Assembly: GCA_016932235.1 (NCBI GenBank)
Contig: JAFGDF010000181.1
Location: 1 to 49,549, forward strand
Length of the DNA stretch: 49,549 nucleotides
Direction of reading: 5' to 3'
Origin: Deltaproteobacteria bacterium
Lineage (GTDB): Bacteria > Desulfobacterota > DSM-4660 > Desulfatiglandales > HGW-15
Shown: one piece after another, positions 44,709 to 49,549 of the stretch
How positions within the stretch are numbered: the first letter of the stretch is position 1
How the letters are laid out: every line of letters starts with the position of its first letter
The notes under the pieces: model-generated
Database searches by the model: none
What the model was told of the DNA's origin: nothing
The model's input: only the letters and a program-made list of their open reading frames with translations
Made by a program: the position numbers and the translations under genes

Positions 44709-47540
44709 CTAGAATTTAGGGACGGATATGCCTAACCTTTTCATCCTGTTATAAAGTGTGGAGCGTCTCATTCCCAATATTTCAGCGGCACCGCCCTTCC
44801 CTCCTAACTTGCCCCTTGTCAGGTGCAGAATATTGTTAATGTAATCTTTCTGCACCTCATCGAGGGTCGGAATGACGGAAAGATCGGACAAAAAATGGTC
44901 TACCGTTATTTTGGAATTTTGACCTAGGGAAACAGGCGAATCGAACAAGGATTGGGCAATCAGATTGGTATCCTGAAAAATGACAATACGTTCCATAAGA
45001 TTTTTCAGCTCACGAACATTTCCGGGCCATGAATAGCTCGTAAGAGAGTGCTCCTGGATTTTGGTGAGAAAAGGGAATGCTTTATTGTGTTTTCGTGAAA
45101 ATAGTTTCAGGAAGTTATTTGCAAGGAGCAGAATATCTTCCTTTCGTTCGCGCAGCGGCGGAATAACAAGTGGAATGACATTGAGCCGGTGAAAAAGATC
45201 ATCGCGGAAACGTTTATTCTGAACCTCCTGCCGAAGATCCCTGTTGGTGGCAGCAATCAAGCGGAAATCAGAACAGCGGGTCCTTATTCCTCCCACACGC
45301 TTAAATGTCTTCTCCTGCAATACACGCAAGAGCTTGGTCTGTACAGAGATCGGAATTTCCCCTATCTCATCAATAAAAATAGTGCCCTTGTCCGCAAGTT
45401 CAAACGACCCGGCCTTCTGTTTGTCTGCCCCTGTAAAGGCGCCCTTTTCATGTCCGAACAGCTCACTCTCAATCAGGGACTCCGGCACGCTGCTCAAGTC
45501 TACAGTAACAAAAGGCATCTCAAACCTCGGACTCTGTTCGTGGATATAAAACGCCAGGAGCTCTTTTCCCACACCTGTTTCACCGGAGATGAGTACCGGC
45601 ACATCGGACTTGGCGGCCGTATCAGCTTTTTCCATAACCTTACTCATTGTCTCACTGGAAAACAGTATCTTTGGACCCATTAATTCCTTTCCTGCGGACA
45701 ACTGTCCGAGATTTTGCCGATATACCTCCTCATGTCTTGTATTCCAGTTGATCAAGATCTCCACATGAAGTCCTATATTATCAGCGAGCTGCTGTATCTC
45801 CTGTTCAGAGAGATTATGAAAGATATCCATTTTAATGGAGCTTTCTAGGTAGAGTACCCTTTTTTCTTTTGATACCTGAATAGGAATGCAGAGTACGGAA
45901 TTAGAAGTCCCGTGTTTACTTGCTCTGTCCCTGAGTAAAGATTCTTTTCTCTGGAATGCGGTGCTTATCACTCCGAGTATCCATTTCGCGTGAGAAGATG
46001 CTTTATCGAACCTGGGGAAATTGTACCCTGCATCGAGCTTCATTGAACTGCTATTACTGTCATATTTGAAAAAAGCCCCCATCTCGGCCCCAAAAAAATT
46101 GCACGCCAGGGCTACCAATCGATGATAAACCTCATGTTGAGGGATGGGAATAACAAGCTGATTAAGCAATTTAATGAACGCATCATGCCTCGGCCAGAAC
46201 GGCTCCTGTTTTGGAAGATAATTTGCGGGGTCCATAATACGATACAGATCCTCGGGGAATGGATTGGGTTGCGAATGGTCGTATATCTGCCAGGCCCTTT
46301 TGATGAATACCTTTCCCAAATCGATATTATTATTCTCAATATGAATTCGCGCTATCTCCATCCATGTCTTCCCTAGCTCAAGCTGCCCTGATACATTAAG
46401 CAGGCAATCTTCGCTCAGTTTAAGTAATTCAAACTGCCTGTCCACAGGTAATCTTCTAACCTTTGCATCAAGCGCCTTAAGACGGTACGCTACTCCTTTG
46501 AGGTGCAGATTGGACCCTTTTAAAATTAAGGCGATTTCTTTTTCATATTCCAGTCCGGGAATGGGAGGATATCCATCATTATGAAATGCCCATAACATCT
46601 CAAGGAACCATGGCGCAGTATACGACATACCCGTCAGGCCTCTTTCCGTCGCACGTATTTTCGCTGACTTCATTTGATCATAGGCCTTCCGCAGGTTACC
46701 CTCTGCATAGTCCAGATATGCCATGCTCCGCTCCATCCAGAACTGAGAAAGAGGCACATTACGTTCGTCAGGAACATCAATTCCTGCGTTGATATAATAA
46801 CGTGCCTGGTTAAGATCTCCTGATGCGGCAAGGTGCCAGCCCAGCTGCGCGCGCAGGCATTGTTCTGCAATAGGATATCCATGTACTTTAGCCGTTCTGA
46901 TCCCGCCTTTTAAGATGCTTATTCCAAGCTGGAATTTCCCGGTTTCAGAAGCGCTTAACGCGGCACATGGAAGAGTATGGGTAAGCACAAATGGATCAAT
47001 TACTGTTTCAGTCTGCAGCGAGTTTCGGACCTGCTCATAGATTTCCAGTACCTTTCTCGGTTCACCCAGGAGGGTGTGGTATGTGATATAAAAATTGGCG
47101 GCACTGGTGGAAATTTCTACGTCCCCCAGGGCCTCAACATTGACTAGACCACGCATATAAGCCTTTTTGCTGGCTTCTAATTCATTCAGGATCAAAAAAG
47201 CCGTGCTTAACTGTAAATCAATGATCGCTGAGGAACGTCTGTCACCGATAAATATGGCAAACTGTCTGGCAATGTTTAAGACATCTGTTAAGATCTTGTG
47301 GTGGGCAAATACTTTAAAAACATGTTGAAAGGCTTCAAGCGCGTACTGAATAAAAATAAGTTTCATTGCTTGAGAGAGCTGATATTTTCCAAGCCGGTTC
47401 AGGGCATCCAGCCCTTCTTTTAATAACGAATACTGTCTCGCGGGTAAAGGCTCTATGTCGAGATTCTTAAAACAATCTTCAGCTTTTTTCAGAAAAGGCA
47501 TAATTATCTTCTTTTCATTTACGCTGGTCTTTCTTTCCAT
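44709..47540 (-). CDS. sigma-54-dependent activator with TPR-like and GAF-like input domains
   Basis: The protein has 943 aa. Residues 1 to about 450 are helical repeats resembling TPR or MalT-type tandem helices, then a GAF-like domain (about 450-610). The AAA+ domain follows with GETGVGKELLAFYIH, ELFGHEKGAFTGAD (the GAFTGA loop that contacts sigma-54) and DEIGEIP. The C terminus is a Fis-type helix-turn-helix (GGAAEILGMRRSTLYNRMKRL). No receiver domain is present, so it probably senses a ligand or a partner. Start: the ATG at 47540 has GGAG 5 bases upstream; the ATG at 47606 would overlap the palindromic TGTCCA repeats. It is divergent from the sulfatase-fold gene, which has a -24/-12 promoter. 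Confidence 0.93.
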   Translation of the reverse strand: MERKTSVNEKKIIMPFLKKAEDCFKNLDIEPLPARQYSLLKEGLDALNRLGKYQLSQAMKLIFIQYALEAFQHVFKVFAHHKILTDVLNIARQFAIFIGDRRSSAIIDLQLSTAFLILNELEASKKAYMRGLVNVEALGDVEISTSAANFYITYHTLLGEPRKVLEIYEQVRNSLQTETVIDPFVLTHTLPCAALSASETGKFQLGISILKGGIRTAKVHGYPIAEQCLRAQLGWHLAASGDLNQARYYINAGIDVPDERNVPLSQFWMERSMAYLDYAEGNLRKAYDQMKSAKIRATERGLTGMSYTAPWFLEMLWAFHNDGYPPIPGLEYEKEIALILKGSNLHLKGVAYRLKALDAKVRRLPVDRQFELLKLSEDCLLNVSGQLELGKTWMEIARIHIENNNIDLGKVFIKRAWQIYDHSQPNPFPEDLYRIMDPANYLPKQEPFWPRHDAFIKLLNQLVIPIPQHEVYHRLVALACNFFGAEMGAFFKYDSNSSSMKLDAGYNFPRFDKASSHAKWILGVISTAFQRKESLLRDRASKHGTSNSVLCIPIQVSKEKRVLYLESSIKMDIFHNLSEQEIQQLADNIGLHVEILINWNTRHEEVYRQNLGQLSAGKELMGPKILFSSETMSKVMEKADTAAKSDVPVLISGETGVGKELLAFYIHEQSPRFEMPFVTVDLSSVPESLIESELFGHEKGAFTGADKQKAGSFELADKGTIFIDEIGEIPISVQTKLLRVLQEKTFKRVGGIRTRCSDFRLIAATNRDLRQEVQNKRFRDDLFHRLNVIPLVIPPLRERKEDILLLANNFLKLFSRKHNKAFPFLTKIQEHSLTSYSWPGNVRELKNLMERIVIFQDTNLIAQSLFDSPVSLGQNSKITVDHFLSDLSVIPTLDEVQKDYINNILHLTRGKLGGKGGAAEILGMRRSTLYNRMKRLGISVPKF

Positions 47541-47580
47541 GAATGCTCCGTCTGTTTTCTTCCAAGCATGGTTATATGCT

Positions 47581-47636
47581 TGTCCATCTTTGGACATTGT
47601 GTCCATATATGGTCAATTATATCCGAATATGGACAC
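47581..47636. promoter_or_regulatory. TGTCCA/TGGACA palindromes, likely activator binding region
   Basis: Four TGTCCA half-sites occur: TGTCCA (47581-47586) with TGGACA (47591-47596), and GTGTCCATAT (47599-47608) with ATATGGACAC (47627-47636), a perfect 10-bp inverted repeat 18 bp apart. They lie upstream of both genes of the divergent pair, about 100-150 bp before the -12/-24 promoter, the usual distance for an enhancer site of a sigma-54 activator. Confidence 0.65.
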
Positions 47637-47734
47637 TTTGACAATCTTTTTCCCCTGTAAAAGAAAATTTTACTATTGAAATATCTTTTCATAACAGAGA
47701 GTTGAATCTTACTCCCCCTGCATTAGATCTATTA

Positions 47735-47749
47735 TGGCATATAACATGC
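47735..47749 (+). promoter_or_regulatory. sigma-54 (-24/-12) promoter of the sulfatase-fold gene
   Basis: TGGCATATAACATGC has the invariant GG (47736-47737) and GC (47748-47749) exactly 10 bases apart, with the favoured TGGCA start. Transcription would begin near 47761, about 100 bases before the start codon. It fits the divergent sigma-54 activator. Confidence 0.65.
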
Positions 47750-47864
47750 TAATAAAAATAGGAAATGAAATTTTTTTATTGGATCCAGTATAAAATATTG
47801 AGGATTTGAAAATAAATTTTGTAAGCCTTGTAATATCTAAAATACGACTGAAAGGAGATTGGAA

Positions 47865-49430
47865 ATGCCAGAAAAAATGAATGCTATTGTACTTATGTTT
47901 GACAGCCTGCAGTATAACTATTTACATTGCAATGGCAACGAATGGATAAAAACCCCCAATTTTGACCGTTTTGCACGGGAAAGCGTTGTATTTGACAATA
48001 TGTATATAGAGGGTCTGCCGACCGTACCATGCAGACGCGCTATGCACACCGGCCGATACACTCTCCCATCAAAAGGATGGAGCGCGCTTGATATGGATGA
48101 CACGACAATCGCTGATCTGTGCTGGGGCCGCCCAATAGACTCAGCTCTTGTATTTGATGCCGCACCCAACCGTTTGCCCAAGTTCGGGTACACCAGGGGA
48201 TTTGATAAGGTCTGGTTTCTCCACGGAAGTGAACTGGATCAGGAGTTCTACGGAGAAGATCCTCTTTATCACCTTAGACCGGAACAGTTTATTGAAGAAC
48301 ATGCCATGAATACCATGGACAAGATACTCGGCTGCAAAATGAGCGAGCCGACAATAGTGGAAACCACTGCTTTCATTAAGCAGCGTCAGTACTGGAAAAC
48401 GGACGAAGACCAGAATGTGTGCAAGGTCATGAAGCGCGCAGTCAAGTACCTGGAGGAGGCGGACCGAACCCATTCGTTTTATCTCTTTGTAGATAGCTTT
48501 GATCCGCATGAGCCATGGGATCCTCCATCTGTATATGATCCTGACATGACATGTCCCTATGATCCTGACTTCAAGGGGAAAGATCAGTTTCTCCCCATAA
48601 TGGGACCTGTGGAAGGTGTTTATACCGAAGAAGAACTGCACCATATCCGTATGCTTTATGCGGAAAAAGTGACAATGGTGGACAAGTGGCTTGGCTATTT
48701 TATGGATAATGTCCGGCGTATGGGTCTTCTTGACAACACTATGATTCTGCTGGTCTCCGACCATGGCGAGCCAATGGGAAATGGCGAGCATGGTCACGGG
48801 ATCATGCGTAAGTGCCGTCCCTGGCCATACGAGGAACTGGCGCACGGTGTCATGATGCTGCACGCCCCCGGTATGCCTGCGGGAAAACGAATCAAGTCCT
48901 TTGCCCAATCCGTGGATGTCGCCCCTACAGTATGTGATTGGCTTGGTATCGGGGTTCATCCGGATATGCAGGGCAAGAGCCTCTTACCACTTGCTCGCGG
49001 CGAGGTGGATAAGGTTCGCGATTTTGCCATCGCAGGGTATTATCGTTATTCATGGTCAATTATTACTGATGACTGGTCTTTTATTCATTGGTTGAAGGAA
49101 GATGAAAAGACCGTTGCTGAATCCATGTATGAAGTTTACGGGCGCGGTACGGAATACAGTTCACGTCACCTCCAGCATAACCCGTTAAAAGAATCCGGGC
49201 CTCAGATGAACGAAAGCCAGCGCCGCATGAAAGAAGCCGCTACTCTTGATGATGAGGAACAATGGACCTGTACGCCGGGCAGTCTTGCTGAAGTCCCGGA
49301 ACGGGATGAACTGTATGACCGTCACACGGATATGGCCCAGTTAAACAATATTGCCGCTGAACATCCTGAAATCGCGAAAGAGCTCCTTGATAAGCTGATT
49401 AATTTTATGAGCGAGTTGCGCGCTTCTTAG
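47865..49430 (+). CDS. sulfatase-fold (alkaline phosphatase superfamily) hydrolase with Thr nucleophile position
   Basis: This 521-aa cytoplasmic-type protein (no signal peptide) has the sulfatase fold: IVLMFDSLQ with metal Asp13, FDRFARES, TGRYT, the Asp-His metal pair VSDHGE (Asp299, His300), and HGHGIMRK. The sulfatase signature (C/S-x-P-x-R...TGR) here reads GLPTVPCRRAMHTGR, which puts Thr53 where the formylglycine Cys or Ser belongs. Phosphatases and phosphodiesterases of this superfamily use Thr or Ser directly, so a phospho- or phosphonate-ester hydrolase, or an atypical sulfatase, is likely. ATG 47865 has AAGGAG 7 bases upstream. Expression is probably sigma-54-dependent. Confidence 0.88.
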   Translation: MPEKMNAIVLMFDSLQYNYLHCNGNEWIKTPNFDRFARESVVFDNMYIEGLPTVPCRRAMHTGRYTLPSKGWSALDMDDTTIADLCWGRPIDSALVFDAAPNRLPKFGYTRGFDKVWFLHGSELDQEFYGEDPLYHLRPEQFIEEHAMNTMDKILGCKMSEPTIVETTAFIKQRQYWKTDEDQNVCKVMKRAVKYLEEADRTHSFYLFVDSFDPHEPWDPPSVYDPDMTCPYDPDFKGKDQFLPIMGPVEGVYTEEELHHIRMLYAEKVTMVDKWLGYFMDNVRRMGLLDNTMILLVSDHGEPMGNGEHGHGIMRKCRPWPYEELAHGVMMLHAPGMPAGKRIKSFAQSVDVAPTVCDWLGIGVHPDMQGKSLLPLARGEVDKVRDFAIAGYYRYSWSIITDDWSFIHWLKEDEKTVAESMYEVYGRGTEYSSRHLQHNPLKESGPQMNESQRRMKEAATLDDEEQWTCTPGSLAEVPERDELYDRHTDMAQLNNIAAEHPEIAKELLDKLINFMSELRAS

Positions 49431-49458
49431 TCTAAAAGTGGGCGATATCAATCAACCC

Positions 49459-49528
49459 GTGTTAAACACTCATGGCCCTTTGGGCCACCACGATGAATGA
49501 AAATAGCGCCATATGGTCTCAGGGCCGT
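49459..49528 (+). repeat. dispersed intergenic repeat, copy 2
   Basis: This is the same element as at 40371-40440 and in the same orientation, with loop TTT in the GGCCC/GGGCC hairpin. In this copy GGCCAC near the hairpin can also pair with GTGGCC near 49526-49531, and a GC-rich stretch ending GCCC and five T follows at the window edge, so the element may end in a terminator. It follows the sulfatase-fold gene by 28 bases. Confidence 0.8.
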
Positions 49529-49549
49529 GGCCTGGGGAGCCCTTTTTAC

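Noticed and set aside
48141..48959. 272-codon frame antisense to the sulfatase-fold gene
   Set aside because: It mirrors a strongly conserved gene on the other strand and has no independent start signal or recognisable domain.

Overview
The window looks like a chromosomal segment of an anaerobic deltaproteobacterium (Desulfobacterota, of syntrophic or sulfate-reducer type). The grounds are soluble heterodisulfide-reductase modules, a probable selenocysteine codon in one of them, ADP-forming acyl-CoA synthetases, a CooT-type nickel protein, a TRAP transporter and a sigma-54 activator. Taxonomy is inferred from gene content only; no rRNA is present. Most genes are on the minus strand.

Left part (0-15 kb), catabolic and accessory: a lone gene joining a lectin-like domain to a TIR/deoxyribosyltransferase-like domain; a DctPQM TRAP transporter; a split ADP-forming acyl-CoA synthetase; a relic of an IS3-type transposase; a minus-strand cluster of AMP-forming CoA ligase, SCP2-type thiolase and a two-subunit CoA-transferase-family enzyme whose beta subunit lacks the usual catalytic Glu; a divergent class II aldolase; and an IclR regulator. 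Two nearly identical promoters with overlapping inverted repeats, one facing the ligase and one facing the TRAP transporter, suggest one regulon for uptake and CoA activation of an organic acid.

Middle part (15-40 kb), mostly conserved functions: tRNA-Arg(UCU) with its terminator, a PAC2 protein, a sirtuin, CooT with a His-rich small partner, a soluble histidine kinase, a Memo protein, a site-2 protease, QueF and QueG, HdrA-MvhD with an HdrCB-type partner, a second HdrCB paralogue interrupted by one in-frame UGA (read here as selenocysteine, with a SECIS-like hairpin directly downstream), FadD, an iron-sulfur flavoprotein, a fused ADP-forming acyl-CoA synthetase, a decayed glycerol dehydrogenase, methionine aminopeptidase with a SEC-C motif, an AmpG-like transporter, and EF-G overlapping a RecA-like ATPase gene.

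Right part (40-49.5 kb): two copies of a roughly 70-bp element in the same orientation bracket an orphan 352-aa protein, an HNH nuclease, a strongly structured spacer, an HD hydrolase, a LUD-domain protein, and a sigma-54 activator divergent from a sulfatase-fold hydrolase. The hydrolase has a -24/-12 promoter, and the intergenic region carries a palindromic candidate activator site. The hydrolase has Thr where sulfatases have the formylglycine Cys.

The most noteworthy items are the selenoprotein reading of the HdrCB gene, the paired promoter-operators, the sigma-54/sulfatase-fold unit, and the repeats that bracket the right-hand block. No CRISPR array, phage module or intact insertion sequence was seen.
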